NCBI GenBank assembly: GCA_011525685.1
Contig: WYBW01000094.1
Coordinates: forward strand, 43,230 to 107,229
Source of the DNA: Verrucomicrobiia bacterium
GTDB lineage: Bacteria > Verrucomicrobiota > Verrucomicrobiia > Limisphaerales > JADLHS01
Direction: 5' to 3'
DNA length: 64,000 bases
In this document: positions 1 to 8,107 of the stretch, one piece after another
How positions within the stretch are numbered: the stretch's first letter is position 1
Layout: every line of letters begins with the position of its first letter
Program-made: the position numbers and the translations under genes
The notes under the pieces: model-generated
Database searches by the model: none
What the model saw: the letters and a program-made list of their open reading frames with translations, nothing else
Told to the model about the DNA's origin: nothing

Positions 1-2
1 AG

Positions 3-146
3 GGCCGGCGTCAGGGCCGGCATCTGGCGTGGCTGGACCTCGCGGTGACCAACAACATTCCCGCGCGTTGGCTCGAGGCCAGCGCTCTTCCGTTGCCGCC
101 GGCCAGAACTCCGAAAACCCTTCGCAATCGCAAACCCAATGTTTGA
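3..146 (+). CDS. ftsQ: FtsQ C-terminal fragment
   Basis: This is an open frame entering from the left edge and ending at TGA 144-146. The 47 visible residues contain LAWLDLAVTNNIPARW, which resembles the end of the FtsQ/DivIB POTRA-beta domain (a 'lDlsvtnnvPar' type ending), followed by a short basic tail. FtsQ is a bitopic division protein that links early and late divisome components in the periplasm. The stop overlaps the ftsA start by 8 bases, so the two are probably translationally coupled. The order ftsQ-ftsA-ftsZ is that of the dcw cluster. Identity rests on the short motif plus position; the rest of the gene is outside the window. Confidence 0.72.
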   Translation, partial: GRRQGRHLAWLDLAVTNNIPARWLEASALPLPPARTPKTLRNRKPNV

Positions 147-1365
147 GGCTCCTTCAATTATCATCGGATTGGAAATCGGCACGTCGAAAGTGTGCGCTGT
201 GGTCGGTGAATTGAATCCCGACGGCTCGGGGTTGAACATCGTCGGTCTCGGGCAGGCTCGCTCGCGCGGCGTGCGCAAGGGCGAGATCGTGGACGCGCCG
301 GCGGTCGAGGAGGACGTGCGGCACGCCATCGTCGAAGCCGAGCAGATGGCGGATGTGGAGATTCGCAGTGTGTATCTCGGGGTGAGCGGCGGACATATCC
401 GCGGCTTCAACAATCGCGGAGTGCATCCGGTGGTGTCGGCGGATCGCGAGATCACCGAGGAGGATGTGCAGGATGTGATCAAGAACGCGAAGGCGATCAA
501 TTTGCCGGCGGAGAACAGTGTGTTGCACGCCATCCGGCAGCATTTTCTGGTGGACGGCCAGGACAGCATCACGAATCCGGTGGGAATGTTGGGCGCGCGG
601 TTGGAGGTGGACGTGCATGTGGTTCACGGTCATTTCAACCGACTGCAAAATGCGATACGGGTGGTCAAGGGGATGCAATTGGAAGTGGATGAGGTGGTGT
701 TCAATGGCCTGGCCTCGTCGCTGGCGGTGTTGAGCAACGAGCACAAGGAACTGGGCGCGCTGGTCATTGACATCGGGGGCGGCACGACCGATTACGCGGT
801 GTATGCCGACGGCGTGATCAAACACACCGGCGTGCTCGCGGTGGGCGGCGATCATATTTCCAACGATCTCGCGTACGGCTTGAAGGTGCCGCTCGGGCGG
901 GCGGAGCAACTGAAGCTGGAGTATGGCGCGGCGTTCGCCGACGAGGGCTCCCCGGGCCAGGTCATCACCCACACCAATGAACACGGACTGCCGCTCAAGT
1001 CCTTCAACCTCGAGCATCTGCGCCGCATCATGTCGCTGCGGATCGAGGAGATCTTCCAGTTGGTTGGTCAGGACGTCGAGCAGGCGGGACTGCTGGATTA
1101 TTTGCGGGCCGGGGTTTTTCTCTGCGGCGGCGCGGCGCGAGTGCCGCAGATCGCGAGCCTGGCGGAAAGGGTTTTCCAGTTGCCGGTCTGCCTGGGCAAG
1201 ACCAACTCCATCAGCGGTCTGAAATCGGCGCTGGACCAGCCGGAGTTCGCCACCGCCATCGGCCTGGTCAAGTTCGGCTCGTTCAAAGCCCGCAAGCGGG
1301 AGGCCAAACCCTCGTGGGCGCTGGGTCTCAAAGGCGCGCTGTCCCGCTGGCTGCCCAAAACCTGA
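139..1365 (+). CDS. ftsA: Cell division protein FtsA
   Basis: 408 residues, normal FtsA length. FtsA is an actin-fold ATPase that anchors FtsZ filaments to the inner membrane and recruits later divisome proteins. The phosphate-1 loop is visible near residue 11 (GLEIGTSKVCAVVGE) and the phosphate-2 loop near residue 210 (IDIGGGTTDYAV). The SHS2/1C region lies between roughly 80 and 165. The C-terminus ends in a basic, partly amphipathic stretch (ALGLKGALSRWLPKT), which fits the membrane-targeting helix. The ATG overlaps the end of ftsQ; ftsZ begins 11 bases after the stop. Confidence 0.96.
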   Translation: MFEAPSIIIGLEIGTSKVCAVVGELNPDGSGLNIVGLGQARSRGVRKGEIVDAPAVEEDVRHAIVEAEQMADVEIRSVYLGVSGGHIRGFNNRGVHPVVSADREITEEDVQDVIKNAKAINLPAENSVLHAIRQHFLVDGQDSITNPVGMLGARLEVDVHVVHGHFNRLQNAIRVVKGMQLEVDEVVFNGLASSLAVLSNEHKELGALVIDIGGGTTDYAVYADGVIKHTGVLAVGGDHISNDLAYGLKVPLGRAEQLKLEYGAAFADEGSPGQVITHTNEHGLPLKSFNLEHLRRIMSLRIEEIFQLVGQDVEQAGLLDYLRAGVFLCGGAARVPQIASLAERVFQLPVCLGKTNSISGLKSALDQPEFATAIGLVKFGSFKARKREAKPSWALGLKGALSRWLPKT

Positions 1366-1376
1366 ATTCATCCCTC

Positions 1377-2690
1377 ATGCAAACCGACCCTCCGACTCCG
1401 ATGCCTCCGCCGGCCAACGCCCGGGCGCTGTGCGTGAAAATCTTTGGCGTGGGCGACGCGGGCAGCGCGATGCTGCATCGCATGAGCGAAACCGATTTTG
1501 CCGGAGCGACCCTCGTCGCGGTGAACACCGAGGCCGCCGCCTTCGGCACGCCGGCCGGGGCGGCCCAGATTCTTCTGGAAACCAAACTCCTGCGCGGCCT
1601 GGGCACGGGCGGGGATCCCGAGCGTGGCGCCAAGGCGGCCGAGGAAAATTTTCAGACCCTCAAGGAGACCTGCGCCGGCGCGGCGGTGGTTCTCATCGTG
1701 GCGGGTCTGGGTGGTGGCGCGGGCACGGGCATCTGCCCGGTGCTGGCCCGGGCCGCCCGGGAGAGCGGCGCCTTGACCCTCGCGTTCGTGACCCTGCCGT
1801 TCGACCTCGAAGGCAACCGCCGGCAACAACAGGCGCGGCAGGGATTGGAGCACCTTGGAGCCGCGGCCGACGGCGTCATCTGCCTGCCCAACCAGAAGGT
1901 TTGCAAGCTCCTGGATGATGACACCACCCTCCTCGATGCCTTTCGCACCACCACCCAGTTGCTGGTGGAGGGCGCACGCGGCGTCTGGCGGCTGTTGACG
2001 CACCGGGGCTTGATCGAGATTCATTTGGACGAATTGAGCGCGCTGTTGCGCGATCGGCGCGGCGAGAGCTGCTTTGCGGCGGTTGAAGCTGCCGGCACCA
2101 CCCGCGCGCGTGATTCGCTCGAGAAACTCCTGGCGCATCCGTTGCTCGACGGCGGACAGACGTTGAAGGAGGCGGACGCCGTGCTTGTGAGCCTGTTGGG
2201 CGGACCGGAACTGACCATGGCGGACGTGAACCGAGTGATGGAGGCGGTGAACCAGCAATGCCAGAAGGCGCAAGTCCTCATGGGCGCCGCGGTGGATGAA
2301 AACTTCCGCGACCGCCTGGCCGTGACGGTGATCGCCACGCGCCACGGCCGCACGCCCGTCGTGGCGCCGGTGACGGAGACGGAACCGGCGACCGTGACCG
2401 CCAGCTCGGAAGCTCCGGATTTGGAGGAGCAGTTGCTCGAGAAAGAACCGCCGCCGCGGCCAACCTCGCGTTTCGTCCCGCCGGCGCCGACGCTGACCCC
2501 TGAGCAACGCGAGCAGCTCCTGTTGAAACAAGGTGGCCGCGCCCGCAAACAAGCGCCCCGGCTGCGGCAAGGCAGTCTGCCCTTGGAGATCGTCAACAAG
2601 GGTCGCTTCGACAAGACCGAGCCAACCGTTCACAAGGGCGAAGACCTTGATGTGCCGACATACATCCGGCGCGGGGTGGCGCTCAATTGA
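1377..2690 (+). CDS. ftsZ: Divergent FtsZ, tubulin-like division GTPase
   Basis: 437 residues from ATG 1377; an in-frame ATG at 1314 lies inside ftsA and is unlikely to be used. The fold is recognisable: KIFGVGDAGSAMLHRM near 21-36, VAVNTEAAAF at 48-57, the tubulin signature as LGGGAGTG at 111-118, and a C-terminal peptide DLDVPTYIRRG that should bind FtsA. Between about 330 and 410 lies a proline- and glutamine-rich linker. Several normally fixed residues differ. The first glycine loop reads GVGDAG instead of GVGGGG. The T7 loop reads HLDELS at 216-221 where NxDFAD is usual, so the second catalytic aspartate (E. coli D212) is serine. It follows ftsA directly, so it is probably the main division FtsZ with altered GTPase chemistry, but a paralogue elsewhere in the genome cannot be excluded. 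Confidence 0.9.
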   Translation: MQTDPPTPMPPPANARALCVKIFGVGDAGSAMLHRMSETDFAGATLVAVNTEAAAFGTPAGAAQILLETKLLRGLGTGGDPERGAKAAEENFQTLKETCAGAAVVLIVAGLGGGAGTGICPVLARAARESGALTLAFVTLPFDLEGNRRQQQARQGLEHLGAAADGVICLPNQKVCKLLDDDTTLLDAFRTTTQLLVEGARGVWRLLTHRGLIEIHLDELSALLRDRRGESCFAAVEAAGTTRARDSLEKLLAHPLLDGGQTLKEADAVLVSLLGGPELTMADVNRVMEAVNQQCQKAQVLMGAAVDENFRDRLAVTVIATRHGRTPVVAPVTETEPATVTASSEAPDLEEQLLEKEPPPRPTSRFVPPAPTLTPEQREQLLLKQGGRARKQAPRLRQGSLPLEIVNKGRFDKTEPTVHKGEDLDVPTYIRRGVALN

Positions 2691-2841
2691 TCAGTCCTCA
2701 CCAAGCAATATCATTGGCCAGTGCTTGATTGCGATTGAGGCGCAGAGCTGCTGCTTTTCGGGATCCTGATTCCTGGGCGCTGACTATTCTGGCTCAAGCT
2801 TTGTCCTTTTTTCTCGCTGAATTCGTCGCCATACTGCGCGC

Positions 2842-4074
2842 ATGGACGCAGCGCCATTGCTGGCTTTGGCCGTGATTGTGATTTCCGCCGGGGCGAGCTT
2901 TTTCTTCGCGCTGGCGGAGACGGCGCTTTTTTCCCTGAGCAAATGGCAGGTGCGTCAGTTGGCGGAGCGCGGCACCCGGCCGGGGCTGGCCCTTTCGCGC
3001 CTGCTGGCCCAACCGCAGGATGTGCTGGCGACGCTCGTGCTGGGCAACACGTTTGCCGGCGCGGGACTGGTGGCGATGGGATTGTGGATGGCGCTCAACG
3101 AACACTGGCCGCTGGCGCTGACGGTGGCCGGGTTGCTGTTGCTGGCTTTGCTTGGCGGGGAGGTCCTGCCCAAGACACTCGCGGTGCGGAGGTCGGACCT
3201 GTGGGCGCTGCGCGTGGCGACGCCGCTGGCGTTGTTGCACCGGTTGGCCCGGCCGTTGCACCAAGTGGCGCAACGTTTGAACCGCACCCTGCTGCGCCTG
3301 CTGGTGCCGCAGTCCGTCAAACCTCAACCGGCGTTCACCGATGCCGAGTACGAGGAACTCGTCGAACTGGCCGTGCAGCAGGGCACGCTGCCCCGTTCGG
3401 CGCGCGACATCATCCTGCAAATCATCCATCTCGACCGGCGCACCGTCAAAGAGGTCATGCGGCCACGCTCGCAAATGGCGGCCATCTCGGACGAGCTTTC
3501 CATCGAAGAGATGATCGAGGCGGCCCGGAAGCACCGGCATCGCCGGCTGCCCATGTATGACGAAACGCCCGACACCATCGTGGGCATCCTCAACACCCGC
3601 AAACTGCTGCTGGATCCACAAATTGACCTGGAGGAGGCCATTGAATTCCCGTCGTTCGTGCCGGAGACGATGAACCTGCTGCAACTGTTCAAGAGCCTCC
3701 AACGCCAGCAACGCGGCATGGCCATCGTTTTGGATGAATTTGGCGGCGTAGCCGGCCTGGTGACGATGGAGGACATCCTCGGCGAACTGGTGGGCAAGTT
3801 GCGGAGCGAGGCGGGGAGCGAAGGGTTCGTGATGGAGAAGCTTGGGCCGGGTCGCTGGCGCGTGAGCGGGGCGATGCGGTTGGACGATTTCCGGCGCGAA
3901 TATCCGCCACTGGGCGACGTGCCCGAAGTCGAGACGATGGGCGGATTGATGATGCATCTGCTGGGCGTGGCGCCCGGCGCGGGTGAGACCGCCACGTTTC
4001 GGGGACTGAAACTGACCGCGCGGGTGGCCGACGGCCGGCGCGTGCGGGAGTTGCTGGTGGAACAGGTGAAATGA
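2842..4074 (+). CDS. CNNM/CBS-domain membrane protein (HlyC/CorC family), copy 1
   Basis: 410 residues. The N-terminal DUF21 (CNNM) membrane domain has about three to four hydrophobic segments (about 5-25, 57-80, 90-112) with the typical motif FALAETALFSLS. A CBS pair follows around 200-320, containing VKEVMRPRSQM and VLDEFGGVAGLVT. A CorC_HlyC domain covers the last 80 residues. Family members are linked to Mg2+/Co2+ homeostasis; calling this one a hemolysin would be misleading. It is the first of three consecutive family members. The gene follows ftsZ by 150 bases on the same strand. The exact ion is unknown. Confidence 0.9.
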   Translation: MDAAPLLALAVIVISAGASFFFALAETALFSLSKWQVRQLAERGTRPGLALSRLLAQPQDVLATLVLGNTFAGAGLVAMGLWMALNEHWPLALTVAGLLLLALLGGEVLPKTLAVRRSDLWALRVATPLALLHRLARPLHQVAQRLNRTLLRLLVPQSVKPQPAFTDAEYEELVELAVQQGTLPRSARDIILQIIHLDRRTVKEVMRPRSQMAAISDELSIEEMIEAARKHRHRRLPMYDETPDTIVGILNTRKLLLDPQIDLEEAIEFPSFVPETMNLLQLFKSLQRQQRGMAIVLDEFGGVAGLVTMEDILGELVGKLRSEAGSEGFVMEKLGPGRWRVSGAMRLDDFRREYPPLGDVPEVETMGGLMMHLLGVAPGAGETATFRGLKLTARVADGRRVRELLVEQVK

Positions 4075-4077
4075 AAA

Positions 4078-4192
4078 TCGCACTCGGAAGACATCGAACA
4101 TCCAACGTCGAACATCCAACACCGAACATGACGAAGTGCGATGACTCGTTGGCGGTTCAGTGTTGGAGGTTGGGTGTTGGATGTGCCGCTTG
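4078..4192. repeat. Inverted word-repeat element (CATCCAAC type)
   Basis: Between CNNM copies 1 and 2. The left arm (about 4088-4128) repeats words like CGAACATCCAAC two or three times. The right arm (about 4158-4185) carries the complement (GTTGGAGGTTGGGTGTTGGATG). The two arms can fold into a long imperfect hairpin around a loop of about 30 bases. The design matches the elements near 11.1 kb, 15.1 kb and 24.3 kb, but with different words. No protein is supported here. Confidence 0.7.
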
Positions 4193-5188
4193 ATGCTTAT
4201 GGTCACCAGCCTGCCCATCCTGCTGTTGATCGCCGTCTGCCTGGGAGTTTCGTTTTTTCTTTCCGGCATGGAGGCAGGCGTGGCGGCCTTGAGCCGCCTG
4301 CGGGTTCGCCAGCAGGTGCGCGCAGGACGGACCTCGGCCCAATTGCTGCATCGCTTTCTCGAGAACCCGGAGAACTTTCTGTGGACCATCGTCGTTGGCA
4401 ACACTCTGGCGAACTTTGCAGTGCTGGGCTGGCTGTTTTCCCTCCTGCACGCGCAACCGATGTTGCGCCGGGGCGGGTTCATCGTCGTGTTCGTGGCCGC
4501 GGTGTTTTTGTTTTACACCTTCTTCGACCTGCTGCCGAAGATGCTGTTCCGGTCTTATCCGAACCGGCTCTGCCTCGCGCTGGCACAACCGTTCCGTTTG
4601 ATTCATCTCTCGTTGCGACCGCTGGTGGCCGTGGTCGAGGCCTGTTCCCGGTGGGTGTTGCGTTGGACGGGCGGCAAGGCGTTCCAGGGGTTCTTGTTCG
4701 GTAATCGCGAGGAACTTCGGCTGGCCATGCAGGAATCCGCGCAGGTCTTCAGTTCGGAGGAGCGGGCGATGATTGGGCGCGTGCTTGAGCTGCCAAACCT
4801 GACGGTGCGCCAGATCACCCGCGCCATGTCCGAGGCGCTGACGGTGACCGCGGAGATGACCGTGGGCGAAGTGCTGGTGTTGTGTCGCGAACGCGGGTTG
4901 ACGCGGTTGCCCGTCTGGCAGACCCGCGATGGCCAGCGCCGCATCATCGGCATGGTCAACGTTGGCCGCCTGCTGTTTGAAGCGAACGTGGACTCCGCGC
5001 GGCCCGTGGCGGAGTTTGTCAGCCCGGCGCTGTTCCTCGAGGAAGACTCGCGGCTGGAGGCGGCGCTGCAGCGGATGCAACGCGGCGGTCAGCGGCTGGC
5101 GGTGGTCCTGTCGCGCGATGGACGCGAGGTTGGCATCGTCAGCCTTGAAGACATCCTCAAAGTCGTTTTCGGCGAGGTGAAACTGTAA
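4193..5188 (+). CDS. CNNM/CBS-domain membrane protein, copy 2 (shorter, divergent)
   Basis: About 331 residues from ATG 4193; ATGs at 4160 and 4199 are alternatives, the former inside the word-repeat arm. Hydrophobic segments at roughly 5-25, 62-85 and 90-112 form the DUF21 domain (SFFLSGMEAGVAALSRLRVRQQ). A CBS pair follows at about 180-325 (VRQITRAMSEALTV, GIVSLEDILKVVFGEV). The protein stops straight after the CBS pair, so it lacks the C-terminal CorC_HlyC domain of its neighbours. The motif FALAE found in copies 1 and 3 is here FLSGME. It ends 3 bases before copy 3 starts, so the two are co-transcribed. It may act as a regulatory or heteromeric partner; that is inference. Confidence 0.82.
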   Translation: MLMVTSLPILLLIAVCLGVSFFLSGMEAGVAALSRLRVRQQVRAGRTSAQLLHRFLENPENFLWTIVVGNTLANFAVLGWLFSLLHAQPMLRRGGFIVVFVAAVFLFYTFFDLLPKMLFRSYPNRLCLALAQPFRLIHLSLRPLVAVVEACSRWVLRWTGGKAFQGFLFGNREELRLAMQESAQVFSSEERAMIGRVLELPNLTVRQITRAMSEALTVTAEMTVGEVLVLCRERGLTRLPVWQTRDGQRRIIGMVNVGRLLFEANVDSARPVAEFVSPALFLEEDSRLEAALQRMQRGGQRLAVVLSRDGREVGIVSLEDILKVVFGEVKL

Positions 5189-5191
5189 GCC

Positions 5192-6523
5192 ATGGACTGG
5201 AACGCGATCAGCCTGGTTGGCCTCAAACTCTTGGCCGTGGTTTTTCTGGTCCTGCTCAACGGGTTTTTCGTCGCGGCGGAATTCGCGCTGGTCAAGGTTC
5301 GCGACACCCAGTTGGTCACGCTCGCCCAAAATGGCAACCGGAAAGCCCGGGTGGCGCGGCGCATTCTGGCGAATCTCGACGCGGCGCTCAGCGCGACGCA
5401 GTTGGGCATCACGCTGGCCAGTCTCGGGCTGGGGTGGATCGGCGAGCCGGTGTTTGCCAGCCTGCTGGAGCCCGTGATGCGCGCCCTGCAAATCGAGTCG
5501 CCCAGACTCCAGCACTCGATCGCGTTCGCGGTCGGCTTTTCGGTCATCACCTTCCTGCACATCGTGGCGGGCGAACTGGCCCCCAAATCGCTGGCCATCC
5601 GCAAGCCGCTGCCCACCTCGTTGTGGGTTGCCGCGCCGTTGGACTGGTTTTACAAGCTGTCGTTTCCCGCCATCTGGTTGTTGAACCACGCCGCCAACTG
5701 GTTGCTCCGCCGCTTCGGCATCGAGCCGATCAGCGAATTGGAATTGGTCCACTCGGAGGAGGAATTGCGCCTGATCATCGGGGCGGCGCAGAAACAGACG
5801 GCGCCCGTCCCGGTCGGCCGCAATCTGGTGCTCAATGCCCTGGACCTGCGCCACCGCATCGTGCGTGAAGTCATGCGGCCCCGGCAGGAGATGACGGTGC
5901 TGGATACCGAGGCAAGCATCGCCGCCTGTCTCGACATCGCCGACAAGACCCGCTACTCGCGTTTTCCGTTGTGCGAAGGCGGCGACCTGGACAAGACCCT
6001 CGGGGTGGTGCATATCAAAGACCTCTACGCCATGCGCCTCAAAGCGCGGCAGGGCGCGGACTTGTTGCCCGCGGCGCGGGGCTTGATTTACGTGCCGGAG
6101 ACGGCGCACCTGGAGAAGCTCCTCCAATTGTTTCTCGAGCGAAAACTGCACCTCGCCATCGTGGTGGATGAATACGGCGGCACGCTCGGCATGGCAACCC
6201 TCGAGAACATTCTCGAAGAACTCGTCGGCCAGATTCAGGATGAATTCGACCAGGAGAAGCCGTTGCTCGTCCGGCTCAATGAAACGACGTGGGACGTGGC
6301 CGGGGCGCTGCCGCTGCATGAGTTGGAGGAGGTCGTCGCGGCGCCGTTGCGCGAGGAAAACATCACCACCACCAGCGGCTGGGTGACTCACCGGCTCGGA
6401 GGATTTGCCAAACCCGGCGACACCGTGACCGTGGGTGAGTATGAACTGCGCGTCGAGGAAATGGAAGGCACGCGCGTGGGCCGGCTTAAGTTGACACGGC
6501 GCGTTGCCGCGAATCCCGGCTGA
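5192..6523 (+). CDS. CNNM/CBS-domain membrane protein (HlyC/CorC family), copy 3
   Basis: 443 residues with the complete family layout: DUF21 membrane domain (NGFFVAAEFALVKVR near 27-41, further hydrophobic stretches at 60-85 and 105-135), CBS pair around 215-345 (VREVMRPRQEM, VVDEYGGTLG), and CorC_HlyC domain at 355-435. It starts 3 bases after copy 2. By sequence it is closer to the widespread long HlyC/CorC proteins than to copy 1, so the three are not a recent tandem duplication. Likely role: membrane transport or sensing linked to divalent cations, gated by adenosyl ligands at the CBS pair. Confidence 0.9.
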   Translation: MDWNAISLVGLKLLAVVFLVLLNGFFVAAEFALVKVRDTQLVTLAQNGNRKARVARRILANLDAALSATQLGITLASLGLGWIGEPVFASLLEPVMRALQIESPRLQHSIAFAVGFSVITFLHIVAGELAPKSLAIRKPLPTSLWVAAPLDWFYKLSFPAIWLLNHAANWLLRRFGIEPISELELVHSEEELRLIIGAAQKQTAPVPVGRNLVLNALDLRHRIVREVMRPRQEMTVLDTEASIAACLDIADKTRYSRFPLCEGGDLDKTLGVVHIKDLYAMRLKARQGADLLPAARGLIYVPETAHLEKLLQLFLERKLHLAIVVDEYGGTLGMATLENILEELVGQIQDEFDQEKPLLVRLNETTWDVAGALPLHELEEVVAAPLREENITTTSGWVTHRLGGFAKPGDTVTVGEYELRVEEMEGTRVGRLKLTRRVAANPG

Positions 6524-6552
6524 AACGAATCGGAGGACGAACCGGCCGCCCT

Positions 6553-6762
6553 CTACGGAGAGAAACTGGCGGCCGTTTGAGTCGCACTCGGGACCCTGGA
6601 ATGAACCGGTGACGCCTCCTGCGGCCACAACTGCCAGCCCGTGGCTTGGAACACCTTGATCTGCGCAATCACGCAACCAACGATGGTGGCGATGACCAGG
6701 CAGATTGCCAGCACGCCCAGCGCATCAATTTGCCGGCCACGAGGTTGTTCCTTGTCTCGCAT
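6553..6762 (-). CDS. Small single-pass membrane protein, unknown
   Basis: 69 residues from ATG 6762; an earlier in-frame ATG at 6819 gives 88 residues but adds a stretch of low-quality sequence. A charged N-terminus (MRDKEQPRGRQ) is followed by one hydrophobic helix (ALGVLAICLVIATIVGCVIA) and a short polar tail, which suggests an inner-membrane microprotein with a cytosolic N-terminus. It lies tail to tail with CNNM copy 3. A TATACT box sits just upstream on the minus strand. No family is recognised, so it could be a chance frame. Confidence 0.45.
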   Translation of the reverse strand: MRDKEQPRGRQIDALGVLAICLVIATIVGCVIAQIKVFQATGWQLWPQEASPVHSRVPSATQTAASFSP

Positions 6763-6896
6763 GGAAGCCCAGTATAGCGCGCGACGACGGACGTTTGAAG
6801 CTGGCGGTAATACTGACAACGTGTCGGGTCTTTTGCGGGCTGACGGCGAATCGCCGGCGAAGCGCAGTTCGGTCTTTTTTGCAGGTCCACGGTCTG

Positions 6897-6950
6897 CCGG
6901 AGGGGCGGCTTACCAACCGCCCGGCCCAACAGGCGGTTCGCAATCCGTCC
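6897..6950. repeat. GGCGGCT-type palindromic repeat
   Basis: Contains GGAGGGGCGGCTTACC followed by AACCGCCC, giving a 6-bp stem (6903-6908 with 6917-6922), then a second GGCGG half site. It matches elements near 22.1, 25.8 and 38.0 kb (consensus GGAGAGGCGGCTTACCAGCC). The surrounding 6763-7039 holds no supported gene. Confidence 0.7.
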
Positions 6951-7039
6951 TTACAGCGTGTGTCTTGCGACGTTCTGCCGCAAAGCTTGTCCCATGTTTC
7001 CTATGCATCAACTGGCAGGCACAAAATGTTGTTACGATG

Positions 7040-7060
7040 CCGTCAGCGCGACGCTGGCGG
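7040..7060. repeat. Hairpin with GCG-CGA-CGC core
   Basis: A 9-bp stem (7040-7048 with 7052-7060, one G:T pair) closes a CGA loop. The flanks ACGATGCC and GGCACG recur in inverted orientation around the hairpin at 13696-13716. The element overlaps the last codons and the stop of the carotenoid gene (7043-7045). Confidence 0.75.
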
Positions 7061-7933
7061 CGGCACGGGAGCCGCGCTCGCTTCCCATTTCCACGGGATG
7101 AATCCGGCCAGGACGGCCACGACCGCACCCGTAAACAAGCAGAAACCCGCTGCGATCCTTAGCTTGTGAACCACGGCCGCGGCGGCGAACAGCGTCAGGC
7201 AGAGCAACCAGATGGCAAGCGGATGATAGTCCGGCGGCAGCGGTCGGGCGCGCGGCCGTTTGTCAATGAGGGCCGGTGTCGCGAACGCCAGGATCATCAA
7301 GGTCGCCACCAGCCAGCCCAGGAAGTTCACGACCGGCGCGCCGTGCCAGTCCAATGGCAGTCTCGTCGGTTGCCACAGCCAGTAATGACGGACCTGCGAG
7401 GCAAACGGATCGAGCGCCAGGGCAAACAGCACCGTCAAAGCTGCGGTCATTCCCATCAACCAAAAACCGTATGCGCGCACTTTGCGCCAGGGTCGCAATA
7501 TCAACCGCGCCACTCCGCGCGAGTTGAGGAGGGCGACGATCCAGATTGCCGGCATCGGCCAAGGCAGCAAACCGAGCAATCTTGGACCGGCTTCATCGGT
7601 GAAATGGATTGGTCCAAATGGAATCGCCGTCGCCGCCGCCAGGCCATGCGCGCTGCCGCCCATCAGCCCGATGATCGTGGCGGCCAGGAGAACATTCTGA
7701 CCGGGCAACTGCCGGGCCAGCGACATCAACGTGGCGATGACCAATGCCAGAACCAACACCGCCGCCGGCCAACCGGCTTCGCCCAGAAACCTGCCCGCCG
7801 ACAGCAACTGTCCGCCCACCAACAGCCACGCCACCAGGGCGATCGCTGACATCAGCCAAGTGAAGGCGATCGTCAATTGTTCAGTTGCATTGGTGCTCCG
7901 CCCAGGCGGGCGGAACTGATCGGGACGGTGCAT
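7043..7933 (-). CDS. Carotenoid biosynthesis protein (DUF422/CruF family)
   Basis: 296 residues with seven to eight hydrophobic helices. Family signatures are visible: FGPIHFTDEAGPRLLG near 105-120 and DPFASQVRHYW followed by WHGAPVVNFLGWL near 190-215. These resemble the PF04240 hydratases, which add water at psi-ends of carotenoids (CruF, bacterioruberin-type enzymes). It is an integral membrane protein, probably in the inner membrane. No other carotenoid gene is nearby, so the substrate is unknown. The last residues (APVPPPASR) and the stop are supplied by a palindromic repeat, so the C-terminus may have been altered by its insertion. Confidence 0.8.
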   Translation of the reverse strand: MHRPDQFRPPGRSTNATEQLTIAFTWLMSAIALVAWLLVGGQLLSAGRFLGEAGWPAAVLVLALVIATLMSLARQLPGQNVLLAATIIGLMGGSAHGLAAATAIPFGPIHFTDEAGPRLLGLLPWPMPAIWIVALLNSRGVARLILRPWRKVRAYGFWLMGMTAALTVLFALALDPFASQVRHYWLWQPTRLPLDWHGAPVVNFLGWLVATLMILAFATPALIDKRPRARPLPPDYHPLAIWLLCLTLFAAAAVVHKLRIAAGFCLFTGAVVAVLAGFIPWKWEASAAPVPPPASR

Positions 7934-8107
7934 CGGACGGCGCGCAGACTATCGGCAAATCTGACGCGGCGCAGTTGAAAAGTGGACACTCACTTTCCTG
8001 TCGGTTTGCCTCGTTGCGATGATTTGCGCCAATGGCGGCGGGGGCGAATGCGCTTGTCTGCTGGCACCAAACCTGTTCTGCTCGACCGCGTCAAACGACG
8101 CGAACTT

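Noticed and set aside
4078..4192. Possible CRISPR-like array
   Set aside because: Words are degenerate, adjacent without spacers and arranged as inverted arms; no cas genes are in the window.
4157..6676. 839-codon open frame on the minus strand
   Set aside because: It lies antisense to the two intact CNNM genes 4193-6523 and has the low-complexity, His/Arg/Gln-rich composition of a shadow frame in GC-rich DNA.
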